A stretch of 30,647 nt of DNA from a virus. Location: positions 1 through 30,647 of IMG/VR virus record IMGVR_UViG_3300048065_000444; one strand, written 5' to 3'. Below the pieces are notes generated by a model, which saw only the letters and a program-made list of their open reading frames with translations, was not told where the DNA came from and ran no database searches. The position numbers and the translations under genes are program-made. The number at the start of each line of letters is the position of its first letter. The stretch's first letter is position 1. Positions 22,137 to 29,471 of the stretch are shown here, piece by piece.

Positions 22137-22168
22137 CAAATATATGAGAAAAAATTCTTTCCCACAAG
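22137..22168 (-). promoter_or_regulatory. Bacteroidota promoter with 14-base near-palindrome
   Basis: The minus strand has TTG at 22165-22167, a 20-base spacer and TATATTTG at 22137-22144. The spacer contains GAAAGAATTTTTTC (22148-22161), identical to the copies at 13763-13776 and 30483-30496. It drives the 71-residue gene, whose ATG is 22 bases downstream. Confidence 0.78.
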
Positions 22169-22184
22169 AAAAAAGTAAAAAAAA

Positions 22185-22352
22185 TTAAACTTTTTTAATC
22201 CATAAGATAAAAAACCCTATTGCAGCGATGGTGAAATGGTATTCATCATTTGCAAAAAATGTGTTTTTCTTAATGAATGTTTGGTGATGTTTGTTGAATC
22301 CAAAGATGAAAGTTCCAATTTTGGTTTCGTTTGTTTCAAAGTATGTTTTCAT
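22185..22352 (-). CDS. 55-residue protein with C-terminal membrane helix
   Basis: The frame starts MKTYFETNETKIGTFIFGFN and ends with a hydrophobic segment FTIAAIGFFILWIKKV (about 40-55). Its ATG overlaps the TGA of the ParB-like gene as ATGA, arguing for translation. It is the last gene of the long replication/modification operon. Probably a small tail-anchored membrane protein; function unknown. Confidence 0.55.
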   Translation of the reverse strand: MKTYFETNETKIGTFIFGFNKHHQTFIKKNTFFANDEYHFTIAAIGFFILWIKKV

Positions 22353-22789
22353 TTTCCGCAGTATTCACAAAATTCTTTTGGCTCGTTTTCTTTTGGTGAA
22401 TCATCCTGATCATCATTTTGTGGAGGATCTTGCCATACATCCAAACCCCAATCATCGAGTTCATTGGGATTCCATTCGTTTGCAACCACATCCCAATCCC
22501 ATTCCCCAAAGCCAACATTGTCCTTGATGATGAATTCTTTTTTCTTTTCATCACTCCATCCAATTGCCTTATCAATCCACACTTCGAACAATCCTGCACT
22601 TTTACACGCTTTAAGGCGCATATTGCCACCCAATACAACCATATTTTCATCAACAACAATTGGTCGCTTTTCAAGCATTTCAGGGAATGCCTTAATCGAT
22701 TTGACAAGTTTCTTAAATTTAGATTTGGAAATGAATCGTGGATTGTCGGGATTAGGTTTGATTGATGCGATGTTTACTTTACGCTTCAT
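22349..22789 (-). CDS. ParB-like nuclease-domain protein
   Basis: This 146-residue protein starts MKRKVNIASIKPNPDNPRFI, the typical opening of a ParB/Srx-type domain, and continues FKKLVKSIKAFPEML, RPIVVDENMVVLGGNMRLKA and a GWSDEKKKEFIIKDNVGFGE region. GGNMRLKA corresponds to the phosphate-binding GxxR motif of the fold. The C-terminus has WDWDVVANEWNPNELDDWGL and a final C-x2-C (FCEYCGK). In many phages this domain forms the N-terminal half of ParB-methyltransferase proteins; here it stands alone, with no adenine methylase after it. It could be a nuclease, CTP-binding or DNA-modification partner. It overlaps both neighbours. Confidence 0.8.
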   Translation of the reverse strand: MKRKVNIASIKPNPDNPRFISKSKFKKLVKSIKAFPEMLEKRPIVVDENMVVLGGNMRLKACKSAGLFEVWIDKAIGWSDEKKKEFIIKDNVGFGEWDWDVVANEWNPNELDDWGLDVWQDPPQNDDQDDSPKENEPKEFCEYCGK

Positions 22790-22949
22790 AAGAATACCAA
22801 ATTATATTAAAACCAAACACAAGCAAAAGGATTTGAATAACGTGTTCCCGCATTCCATCAGTGCGCTCAACATCTTGAAGTTCATTATCAATATAGTTGA
22901 TGCCAAGTGTTAAGCCATATATCGGAAAAAAAGTGATTGCAAGATTCAT
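22779..22949 (-). CDS. 56-residue membrane protein
   Basis: ATG at 22949 gives MNLAITFFPIYGLTLGINYI, then a charged middle (DNELQDVERTDGMREH) and a second hydrophobic segment VIQILLLVFGFNIIWYSYEA. The two hydrophobic stretches suggest a membrane hairpin or peripheral plus spanning helix. The ATG overlaps the preceding stop as ATGA and the 3' end overlaps the ParB-like gene by 11 bases. Function unknown. Confidence 0.58.
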   Translation of the reverse strand: MNLAITFFPIYGLTLGINYIDNELQDVERTDGMREHVIQILLLVFGFNIIWYSYEA

Positions 22950-23170
22950 CCCTTGTGTTTTTGGTAAAAGTACAAATATATTTCCCAAATCTTTTGATGC
23001 GCTTCATCAATTTTTGCGTATGCTTTTGGTGAATTGCGTTTGTTTCCTTTGTGATCAAGCACAATCCAGAATTCGTTTTTGCGTGGCACAACGTATTGTT
23101 TGATGCTATTTTTAAAGCACCACCCCATTGCGGATTGCATTTCTTTACTAGGAGCAAATTTGAATCGCAT
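22946..23170 (-). CDS. 74-residue basic protein, unknown
   Basis: The protein starts MRFKFAPSKEMQSAMGWCFK and continues with beta-type sequence FWIVLDHKGNKRN and a C-terminal helix KIDEAHQKIWEIYLYFYQKHK. It is basic and soluble. It lies between two tiny membrane-protein genes and overlaps both. No family recognised. Confidence 0.6.
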   Translation of the reverse strand: MRFKFAPSKEMQSAMGWCFKNSIKQYVVPRKNEFWIVLDHKGNKRNSPKAYAKIDEAHQKIWEIYLYFYQKHKG

Positions 23171-23267
23171 AATAAAAAATTGTTATTACATTGTAAGCAC
23201 ATACCCACACCCCAATTGTGATTGCTGCAATGATTGCCCACGTGATTGCTTTCAAATATCTTTTCAT
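23148..23267 (-). CDS. 39-residue single-pass membrane protein
   Basis: The frame starts MKRYLKAITWAIIAAITIGV and ends WVCAYNVITIFYYAIQICS. A basic N-terminus precedes one long hydrophobic helix. It starts 11 bases after the PP-loop protein's stop codon and overlaps the following gene by 23 bases. Function unknown. Confidence 0.55.
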   Translation of the reverse strand: MKRYLKAITWAIIAAITIGVWVCAYNVITIFYYAIQICS

Positions 23268-23278
23268 TTTTCTAATTT

Positions 23279-24124
23279 TTAAATTCCACAATACCCAGAA
23301 TCACAATCATTGAAATCATCATCAAACAATTCAAATTGCATTTTGTGTTTTTTTATTTTTTCATAAGTGATTCCCGTTTTCCAAGTTCCTTTTCCATTCC
23401 TTCCAATTTCCTGATCTGCAAACCATTGCATTTTGTTTGTATTTTTATCAAACATTTTTTTCAAAAGCATTTCGTTGCGGTGAAAACACCCAACACAATT
23501 ATTCATCCAAGCAAACCGAATCGGTTTGTTTTTCCAAAATTCCTCAATTTTATCTTTTCTTATATTGTCATCAATTAAAGGGAAAGATGGTTTTTGCCAT
23601 TCAAAAATTTGCCATTTGTTTCTGCCATTGGGATGCTTTGAAACTGTTGCCTTTATTTCTAACAATCCATTTTTATTCAATTTATCATTCATCCTAATTG
23701 CCCGTTTTAATTCATTTGCCCGATATCCAATGCGCATTTCAACTGGATCGTTTATATTTTTATACCACCATTCAAAAATTGGAATCAATTTCAAATTTGT
23801 TGTACAATATCTGTGTAGTTTGTTTGGAAGCCATCCTCCTTTTTTTTCAACAACCTCATCAAATGTAATCCCTGAAACCCAATTTATTTTTTTCCCAATG
23901 AATTGTTCAAGATCAAGCATTGTGTATATTATTGCATCCTCTTCCAATGTACCAATGAATTCCTTTCCAATTTTATCCGATACAATTTGCCTGATTTTTT
24001 TATCAGGAAACAAACAATTTGTGTCATCAGTTCTAACCAATGAAAAAACATTGTAATCCGCAGGATAATTTGCTGCAATAAAACTTGAGGTTTTGCCTCC
24101 CGATAAACTATTAACTTTTTTCAA
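23279..24124 (-). CDS. PAPS-reductase-like PP-loop ATPase
   Basis: The 281-residue protein belongs to the PP-loop family related to PAPS reductase: SLSGGKTSSFIAANYPAD at the N-terminus is the PP-loop (SGGKTSS), and LHRYCTTNLKLIPIFEWW matches the second conserved motif. A C-terminal Cys cluster (NNCVGCFHRNEML, then CDSGYCGI) could bind metal or carry out sulfur chemistry. Such phage proteins are common but their substrates are mostly unknown; nucleic-acid thiolation (DndC-like) or nucleotide modification are candidates. The start must be TTG at 24124: it overlaps the primase stop as TTGA, and no ATG exists before the PP-loop. It sits upstream of the ParB-like gene in the same operon. Confidence 0.82.
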   Translation of the reverse strand: MKKVNSLSGGKTSSFIAANYPADYNVFSLVRTDDTNCLFPDKKIRQIVSDKIGKEFIGTLEEDAIIYTMLDLEQFIGKKINWVSGITFDEVVEKKGGWLPNKLHRYCTTNLKLIPIFEWWYKNINDPVEMRIGYRANELKRAIRMNDKLNKNGLLEIKATVSKHPNGRNKWQIFEWQKPSFPLIDDNIRKDKIEEFWKNKPIRFAWMNNCVGCFHRNEMLLKKMFDKNTNKMQWFADQEIGRNGKGTWKTGITYEKIKKHKMQFELFDDDFNDCDSGYCGI

Positions 24125-25797
24125 AATGGAACGTTTGTATCTTTTATCACTTCAAATTTTTTGTTTTCCGCCTCAAGCGGTTTGTACACCCCCCCATTTA
24201 TGAAATCGGGAGCAACTTCAAAATCACCCAATTGACCGTTTTCCTTGCGTTTTACCTTTTCAATGTACAATCGCACTGCATCGGATTTGTATTTGGTTTT
24301 TTGCCCAATGCACCGATATACAACAACACCATTGTATGCCTTATTGAAAAAATCAGCACTCCCAGAAATATCGTATAAAGTTGGTTTTTTATATACACCC
24401 TCCACAGATTCAATTTTTCGTGGATGTGCCACCAGAAACAAATGCGTGTTGGTTTGTTGGCAAAATTGCGTTATTTCGGAAAGCACTCTCCCAATGTAGC
24501 TGAAATCCCTTTGCGCTGAATGGTCGAGCATATTCCAAGGATCAATCACGCACACATTGATTCCCTTTTGAAATACCAATTCCCGAAACGCATCCAATAT
24601 GCCTTTCAATGTGAGGTTTTCAAGGTCAATTTTTATCCAAAAAAAATGATCCTCAATGAAATCCTTTGTGTTGTTTAAGTCATCCGAGTTGCACATTTTG
24701 CCATTGAGTTTATTGGCAATCCTTTTGATGTGTCCTTCATAGGGAAATGATTCGGGTGAAAACATTGCGCATCTAAAATCATATTTCGTGGCCAAGTTGC
24801 AAAGCACCTGATCCACAACATCCGATTTTCCCGAATTCGGAATTCCAGTCACAACGCTCCATTCACCCATTGCGATTTTGAAATACGAATCCGATTCACC
24901 CATTCCAAGCGAATAGTTTTTGATGCCCTTTTCATTGTAGGATAAAACATTATCCCAAATGTTGTTGATATTCAATACACCCTCCAATGGGAAATTTTTT
25001 GCCTCCTTGATGATGTTTCGCAAAGTTTCAGCACCTTTTGAAATCAACACCTCATTCGCATCCTTGTATTCACCAAACTCCACGTATTTGCAACGATATG
25101 CGCCAAACCGCCTTGATAATTCATTGCGCAGCTGCAATCCCGCATCATCATTATCAGTGCAAAGAATGATTTCCTTTTTGTTTTTAAAGTATTCAAAGCA
25201 ATTATCTAAATACTCAAGTTTTTGATTGCCCTTTGATGCACCATTTGGAACGGAGCAAACCGAGTACAATCCCGCTTCATGCAATGAAAGTGCATCCATT
25301 TCACCTTCCACGATGTAGCAACGTTCAACTTCCTTCAAATTATCAATGCCATAAAAAATCAATTCAGCACCCGAAACGAGTTTGAAATTCTTTTCAGCAT
25401 CACGATATTTCACATTGATAAGTTCCTTGTTGCGAAAATAATTGAAGTTGATGCACCGCCTTTTCTTTTGCACTTGTGGCATATATTCAAGGGATTCACC
25501 GATTTTCCAGTGCGCAATCGTTGGCTCGGTGATGCCTCTGGATGCAAACCATTCAATCACACGATCATTCAAATCAACACTCACTTTTGGAGGTTTGATG
25601 AATTCTTTTTTGCGCTCAAACTTTACGCTCCCACTCCAACCGCAGTTGTGGCAATTGTACACACCCTCATCAATAGTGACCGATAAACAAGGATCATTTT
25701 TCTTTTTGCGTGTATGTGAGCATTTTGGACAAGTTGTTTTTTCGTATCCTGATTGTTTTTTCAGGATAATTCCGAGATTTTCAAGTTTCTGTTTCAT
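24121..25797 (-). CDS. Primase-helicase, T7 gp4 / Twinkle-like
   Basis: The 558-residue protein joins three parts. An N-terminal zinc ribbon (CPKCSH and CHNCGW, about 20-55) for template recognition. A TOPRIM primase core (about 150-260) with VEGEMDALSLHEAG and CTDNDDAG as the acidic motifs. A DnaB-type helicase domain (about 290-540) with Walker A GIPNSGKSD, Walker B VCVIDPWNM and FLVAHPRK. It unwinds and primes at the phage fork. Its size fits T7 gp4 (566 residues). It starts 4 bases after a tiny membrane gene and overlaps the PP-loop gene by 4 bases. Confidence 0.93.
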   Translation of the reverse strand: MKQKLENLGIILKKQSGYEKTTCPKCSHTRKKKNDPCLSVTIDEGVYNCHNCGWSGSVKFERKKEFIKPPKVSVDLNDRVIEWFASRGITEPTIAHWKIGESLEYMPQVQKKRRCINFNYFRNKELINVKYRDAEKNFKLVSGAELIFYGIDNLKEVERCYIVEGEMDALSLHEAGLYSVCSVPNGASKGNQKLEYLDNCFEYFKNKKEIILCTDNDDAGLQLRNELSRRFGAYRCKYVEFGEYKDANEVLISKGAETLRNIIKEAKNFPLEGVLNINNIWDNVLSYNEKGIKNYSLGMGESDSYFKIAMGEWSVVTGIPNSGKSDVVDQVLCNLATKYDFRCAMFSPESFPYEGHIKRIANKLNGKMCNSDDLNNTKDFIEDHFFWIKIDLENLTLKGILDAFRELVFQKGINVCVIDPWNMLDHSAQRDFSYIGRVLSEITQFCQQTNTHLFLVAHPRKIESVEGVYKKPTLYDISGSADFFNKAYNGVVVYRCIGQKTKYKSDAVRLYIEKVKRKENGQLGDFEVAPDFINGGVYKPLEAENKKFEVIKDTNVPF

Positions 25798-25801
25798 TTT
25801 G

Positions 25802-25915
25802 CTAACTTAAAAAATAATTCAATCCGATTATCAACATTTCAACTGTTATTACATAAATGATGGCAAAATACATTCCCGCCTTTAATGTGAATTTTTGGTT
25901 TCTGTTTAGTTTCAT
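25802..25915 (-). CDS. 37-residue single-pass membrane protein
   Basis: The frame starts MKLNRNQKFTLKAGMYFAII and ends YVITVEMLIIGLNYFLS. A basic N-terminus is followed by one hydrophobic helix (about 14-36). Its ATG overlaps the preceding TGA (ATGA) and the primase ATG follows 4 bases after its stop. Function unknown. Confidence 0.55.
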   Translation of the reverse strand: MKLNRNQKFTLKAGMYFAIIYVITVEMLIIGLNYFLS

Positions 25916-26427
25916 ATTTTAGTTTTTAAGAATATTAGTTCATCCATTGTGAGCATTTTGTGTGGCTCAAGCACATAGGAAAGCACACGAGTGTGCCTCA
26001 AGTTCTTTTCATTAAATACCATCCCATTGGTTGCAAACCCTCTGAATTGGAATGTTTTTTCATCACCTTGAAAGAATGCAAATATATCAACATCGCATTT
26101 TGAATACTCTGGAATCATCATTGGGTTTCGGATATTGCGTGAACACTTTACATCAACGCTCCATCCATTCCACGTGGCATCGTATTTATCAGTACCTTTA
26201 ATCTTTGAAGTGTTGCCAACACTAAAATCAGGCATCAAATTCATTTCCCTACAAAAAATGTATTCAGTAGCAAAACCCACATAATTGAGTTCTAATCCAC
26301 TTTTTTCGTTTACAGTACCCAAACCATCAATGCCACTGCGTTCCTTGTTTATTTGCCTTTGTTTTGCGTGAAAACGTATCAAATCGCTTTCCCACTCATC
26401 CAAAAAATAGAATTTATTGTTTTCCAT
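25912..26427 (-). CDS. Putative PD-(D/E)XK nuclease-like protein
   Basis: ATG at 26427 gives 171 residues starting MENNKFYFLDEWESDLIRFH. The middle reads NYVGFATEYIFCREMNLMPDF, then KGTDKYDATWNGWSVDVKCSR. This spacing of Glu, Asp and D-V-K resembles the E...D-x(n)-DxK core of restriction-like nucleases. The second half has DIFAFFQGDEKTFQFRGFAT. It lies inside the replication operon between the initiator-like gene and the primase, overlapping both neighbours. It could act as a recombination or host-DNA nuclease; family not recognised with certainty. Confidence 0.55.
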   Translation of the reverse strand: MENNKFYFLDEWESDLIRFHAKQRQINKERSGIDGLGTVNEKSGLELNYVGFATEYIFCREMNLMPDFSVGNTSKIKGTDKYDATWNGWSVDVKCSRNIRNPMMIPEYSKCDVDIFAFFQGDEKTFQFRGFATNGMVFNEKNLRHTRVLSYVLEPHKMLTMDELIFLKTKI

Positions 26428-27343
26428 CAAGATATTTTTTTAAATTTTCATACTCTTGTGTACCAAGTTTGTACACCAATGCGAAATCATCCAACTCCGC
26501 TCCTTTTGTAATTGCACCAATCATTGGTTTTCCCGCAGGATCATTGTATTTGTAAAACTTGATAAGGTTTGGAATCATCTTGTATGCTTGTGGTTTTCCT
26601 GATTTTTGCATACTCATAAACCGATCAACCCAAAGAATGCCATTTTTATCCTTATTGCGCAATTTTAGTATTGAAAGGAAATTGCCACTCCAGAATTGAT
26701 CCTCACGTAATTTCTTTGCCATTTTGTAAACTTCACGCAAATCGTATCCATCAATACGCTCAACACGCTCAAGGCATTGCGCCCACTTTAATTTTTGCGC
26801 ATCGGTTGTTGGTTGATACTTTTTAGGGAACAATGAAATGAAGTGTTCCAGTGCGGATTTTACATTTTGAGGAATATTATATGTTTTATTATGATATTGT
26901 ACATTGTCTTGTACAAGTGTTTGTACATTATCTTGTACATTATCTTGTATATTGTCTTGTATATTATTATTATATATATTATTATATATATTACTTTGGT
27001 GCGGATTTACCGCAGCGGTTTTTCCCGCAACGGTTTTTTCCGCAATGGTTGGCACAATCAACCGAAAATTGTATCCTGAAAACTTTCCATTTGAGCGCAC
27101 TTCCTCACGATTCAAAAAGCCAAATGATTCCAATTCTTTTATTTTTGAAGTGATGGCATCTTTCCCATCCTTGAAATGCCCTTGAATGAATGCCATTGTC
27201 ATTTTTTGTTTGGCATCGTGTGAAAATAGCCAACAATACAATCCAGATGCAGCCATTGTTATTCCCTTTTTTCTGAATATATCGGTCGGGATAACCGCAA
27301 ACCGATCAAGATGATCAGGTTTGTAAATTCTATTTACTACCAT
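26414..27343 (-). CDS. Replication initiator-like protein with internal iterons
   Basis: The 309-residue protein has an N-terminal winged-helix region (about 10-100: GITMAASGLYCWLFSHDAKQ, TSKIKELESFGFLNREEV) typical of phage replication initiators or replisome organisers. A low-complexity linker at about 117-152 contains six 4-residue repeats of the form N-(I/V)-Q-D. The C-terminal domain (about 158-260) is helical, with LFPKKYQPTTDAQKLKWAQC and REDQFWSGNFLSILKLRNKD, as in DnaD/O-like proteins. The linker is encoded by tandem 12-bp repeats next to an AT-only tract, the layout of an origin inside an initiator gene, as in lambda O. It lies upstream of the primase-helicase. Confidence 0.78.
   Translation of the reverse strand: MVVNRIYKPDHLDRFAVIPTDIFRKKGITMAASGLYCWLFSHDAKQKMTMAFIQGHFKDGKDAITSKIKELESFGFLNREEVRSNGKFSGYNFRLIVPTIAEKTVAGKTAAVNPHQSNIYNNIYNNNIQDNIQDNVQDNVQTLVQDNVQYHNKTYNIPQNVKSALEHFISLFPKKYQPTTDAQKLKWAQCLERVERIDGYDLREVYKMAKKLREDQFWSGNFLSILKLRNKDKNGILWVDRFMSMQKSGKPQAYKMIPNLIKFYKYNDPAGKPMIGAITKGAELDDFALVYKLGTQEYENLKKYLDGKQ
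26893..26964. repeat. Six tandem 12-bp iterons inside initiator gene
   Basis: The plus strand shows six 12-base units in perfect phase ending TTGTACAT or TTGTATAT (26893, 26905, 26917, 26929, 26941, 26953). Core TTGTA is present in every unit. They are likely binding sites for the protein encoded here, by analogy with lambda O and plasmid iterons. Confidence 0.75.
26960..26993. other. AT-only tract beside iterons, candidate replication origin
   Basis: Thirty-four consecutive A/T bases directly follow the iterons and could be a DNA-unwinding element. Together, 26893-26993 is the best origin candidate in the genome. Confidence 0.6.
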
Positions 27344-27363
27344 TTTTTTCTGTTTCTAAATTA

Positions 27364-27606
27364 TCAACTCGTGATCCGTTTCAATTGATCACAAAATGTG
27401 CGAAGATCACCAAAAATTTTGGCAAACTCCAAAAAAGTAATGTTATTATCACCATACAATTCCCACAATACCTCAACAAGCAAATCCATTTCAACCCTTG
27501 ACATTGTGCCAAGATATTCGTAATTGACATCAATATCATCAGTTGCGTTCATTGTCCAACGCACCTTTTGATTTTCCTCATCGAAATAAACTTTCCTATA
27601 TTTCAT
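27364..27606 (-). CDS. 80-residue acidic protein, unknown
   Basis: ATG at 27606 gives MKYRKVYFDEENQKVRWTMN, followed by DDIDVNYEYLGTMSRVEMDL and helical sequence to TS. It overlaps the end of the VRR-NUC gene by 11 bases. It is an acidic soluble protein in the replication operon, without a recognised domain. Confidence 0.6.
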   Translation of the reverse strand: MKYRKVYFDEENQKVRWTMNATDDIDVNYEYLGTMSRVEMDLLVEVLWELYGDNNITFLEFAKIFGDLRTFCDQLKRITS

Positions 27607-28003
27607 TGCTAAAGTATTTTTTGATTGTATCTGAAACAACATCAAAATCATTGAGGCAATATGTTGCCCAACCTTTTTTGCTTAATCGCTCAAGCCATTT
27701 CAATTGGTTTGGAGTTGCCTTATTTTTCCCCGCCTTGAGTTCAATTGCCAATCCATTGAATGAATCATTGCAATCAAAAATCAATACATCAGGAACTCCC
27801 GATTTGCCACCAAGATATTTGAATTTGAAACGCTCAAAAGGAGTGCGCCTTCCTTCATTTGGAACGTGCGCACATAAAGCATCTGGATATTGCAACTCAA
27901 TGAAACTCATCACTTGATGTTGCAACTTATCCTCATTCCCAAGATACTTATAAAACCCCTTTGACATTGTTACACTTTTAACAAAATTACACAAAAAACT
28001 CAT
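27596..28003 (-). CDS. VRR-NUC domain nuclease
   Basis: The protein (135 residues from ATG at 28003, or 123 from ATG at 27967) is one VRR-NUC domain, a PD-(D/E)XK nuclease type found in phages and in FAN1. It shows LQHQVMSFIELQYPDALCAH with VPNEGRR, then KSGVPDVLIFDCN (catalytic Asp) and AIELKAGKNKATPNQLKWLE (E-x-K, then Q). It likely cuts branched or flap DNA during phage replication or recombination. The start at 28003 overlaps the previous stop as ATGA, like many genes here. Confidence 0.9.
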   Translation of the reverse strand: MSFLCNFVKSVTMSKGFYKYLGNEDKLQHQVMSFIELQYPDALCAHVPNEGRRTPFERFKFKYLGGKSGVPDVLIFDCNDSFNGLAIELKAGKNKATPNQLKWLERLSKKGWATYCLNDFDVVSDTIKKYFSNEI

Positions 28004-28452
28004 TGAATTTGCATTTTTAGCATTTCCATTCTCAAATCATCAATTTCATTTTCAAGTTCACCAATGATTTTTAATGCATCAGCAAGTTGATGTGAAAGTG
28101 ATTTTCCGCTCATTGATGGTGACACTTTTCTGGAGGATCTGAAATCAACAATTGTTTTCAATGATTCAAAATTTTCCCTGAAATTTACATCAACCTCACA
28201 AAGTATTTTAAAGCGTTTTGTGCCATGCAACACAGTTGCGTGATCCTTTCCCACCGATTGCCCGATTTCATTCAAACTCATCCTCCGCATTCGGCAAATT
28301 TCATAATACATATATCTTGCCTCCACAACTTCACGTTTCCTTGTGCGCCTTTCAATATCAATTTTGAAAAAATCCCAAATTGATTTTTTTGCAACATTGC
28401 GAATGTTTGCATTTGATATTTGTTTTTTAGATAATAATGCTCCCATCCTCAT
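28000..28452 (-). CDS. DnaA domain IV-like DNA-binding protein
   Basis: The start is placed at ATG 28452 (150 residues; ATG 28446 equally possible); an upstream frame would lie deeply inside the exonuclease gene. Residues about 30-85 resemble the DNA-binding domain IV of DnaA: YEICRMRRMSLNEIGQSVGK followed by the signature-like DHATVLHGTKRF, including the Asp-His-x-Thr-Val-Leu-His core. There is no AAA+ ATPase part. The C-terminus is a coiled coil (LADALKIIGELENEIDDLRM). It could bind DnaA-box-like sites to help phage initiation or to compete with host DnaA. Confidence 0.75.
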   Translation of the reverse strand: MRMGALLSKKQISNANIRNVAKKSIWDFFKIDIERRTRKREVVEARYMYYEICRMRRMSLNEIGQSVGKDHATVLHGTKRFKILCEVDVNFRENFESLKTIVDFRSSRKVSPSMSGKSLSHQLADALKIIGELENEIDDLRMEMLKMQIQ

Positions 28453-29206
28453 TTCGGTTTGTTGATTCGTATCCCAATGCAACATCGGTTTCCTTATAAA
28501 ATTTCCAATTGTCCAATGCTTGTTTGTATCCCATTTTCCATTTGTTTCCATTGCGCCCAAGTTCAATCAAATCATCACTCAAGCCGTACACCTCAATTGA
28601 ATAAGGATAATTGGTTTCAACCGCAATGAAACGGAAATCCTTTGGATTATATCCAAGCGCATCACAGTAAAATGTTGCTTGTAAATCGTAACGGAATTTT
28701 AAAATGTCAATGCGGAATTTTTCAGGTGAATTATCTTGACACGTTTTAACATCTGAAATCCATCCTGCAATTGAATTTTTGCAATCAGGTCGCACACGAA
28801 TATCAACACCATCCATTGTGCCATAATGTGAAACCTCGATTTCACCCTTGCAAAACTTTTGCGCCAATTCATTTTTTTTCAAGTTTTCCATAATGGCTTT
28901 GATGCGGTTATGATCCGCCTCATCCAATACGATTTTTCCTTTTGCCTTTTCGATGTGTTCCGCCTTGAGTGCTTTGCCCTCCTTTGTGCGCCCATCAACC
29001 TTTGGCATTATGTAATAATCATCATAAAATTTATCGCTTTCAAGCATTGCAGTATGCACCGCAGTTCCAAATTTCATTGCATCGGTTTCATTGAATTTCC
29101 TATCAAGGAAATGTTTTACCGATTTTTTGGCAATCATTTTCAAACCTGATGCACTGATGGAATCCTTTGAATGATATTCCTCATTTGTATCTTGTATCTG
29201 TTTCAT
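28427..29206 (-). CDS. RecE/lambda-exo-like exonuclease (DUF3799 type)
   Basis: The 259-residue protein starts with EEYHSKDSISASGLKMIAKK and FGTAVHTAMLE, typical of the DUF3799 / PD-(D/E)XK exonuclease group. The active site shows IRVRPDCKN (Asp) and WISDVKTCQD (D-x-K), then FRYDLQATFYCDAL (Tyr/Gln). It should degrade one strand of duplex DNA and cooperate with the ERF-type annealing protein two genes upstream. It overlaps the preceding gene by ATGA. Confidence 0.9.
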   Translation of the reverse strand: MKQIQDTNEEYHSKDSISASGLKMIAKKSVKHFLDRKFNETDAMKFGTAVHTAMLESDKFYDDYYIMPKVDGRTKEGKALKAEHIEKAKGKIVLDEADHNRIKAIMENLKKNELAQKFCKGEIEVSHYGTMDGVDIRVRPDCKNSIAGWISDVKTCQDNSPEKFRIDILKFRYDLQATFYCDALGYNPKDFRFIAVETNYPYSIEVYGLSDDLIELGRNGNKWKMGYKQALDNWKFYKETDVALGYESTNRNEDGSIII

Positions 29207-29454
29207 TTTTCTTTAATTTTTAAAATTTTATCATTTTCGTTTGTTGTTGTTTCAGTGAAAATTTTATGCAGTTTATCATAAAGATTGTAATTAAAAATTG
29301 AAAGTTCAATCCATTGAAAAACCTCATTAGGATTTTCAGTATCTTTTAACATTTCAACGTGATCCCAAAACATTTCCATTGACATTTCCTTTTCAGTTTC
29401 CACTGTTTGAATCAAACTCATGAATTCATCATTTGATATTTTAATCTGTTTCAT
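29203..29454 (-). CDS. 83-residue acidic protein, unknown
   Basis: ATG at 29454 gives MKQIKISNDEFMSLIQTVET followed by Glu/Asp-rich helical sequence and a Lys-rich end. Upstream in-frame codons would enter the terminator and are rejected. It is the first gene of the long operon after the terminator at 29472-29502 and overlaps the exonuclease start by ATGA. No domain recognised. Confidence 0.62.
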   Translation of the reverse strand: MKQIKISNDEFMSLIQTVETEKEMSMEMFWDHVEMLKDTENPNEVFQWIELSIFNYNLYDKLHKIFTETTTNENDKILKIKEK

Positions 29455-29471
29455 TTTTTCTGTTTTTAAAT

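Noticed and set aside
22975-22984. TATATTTG promoter-like box inside the 74-residue gene (and another near 26079)
   Set aside because: Both are in coding sequence, with no properly spaced TTTG and no new transcription unit downstream; likely chance in AT-rich DNA.
23526-24056. 176-residue plus-strand frame opposite the PP-loop gene
   Set aside because: It mirrors a conserved coding region with recognisable motifs on the minus strand; composition is typical of an antisense shadow.
26893-26964. Possible CRISPR-like array
   Set aside because: Units are 12 bp with no spacers, keep the reading frame, and lie inside a gene; they are iterons or coding repeats.
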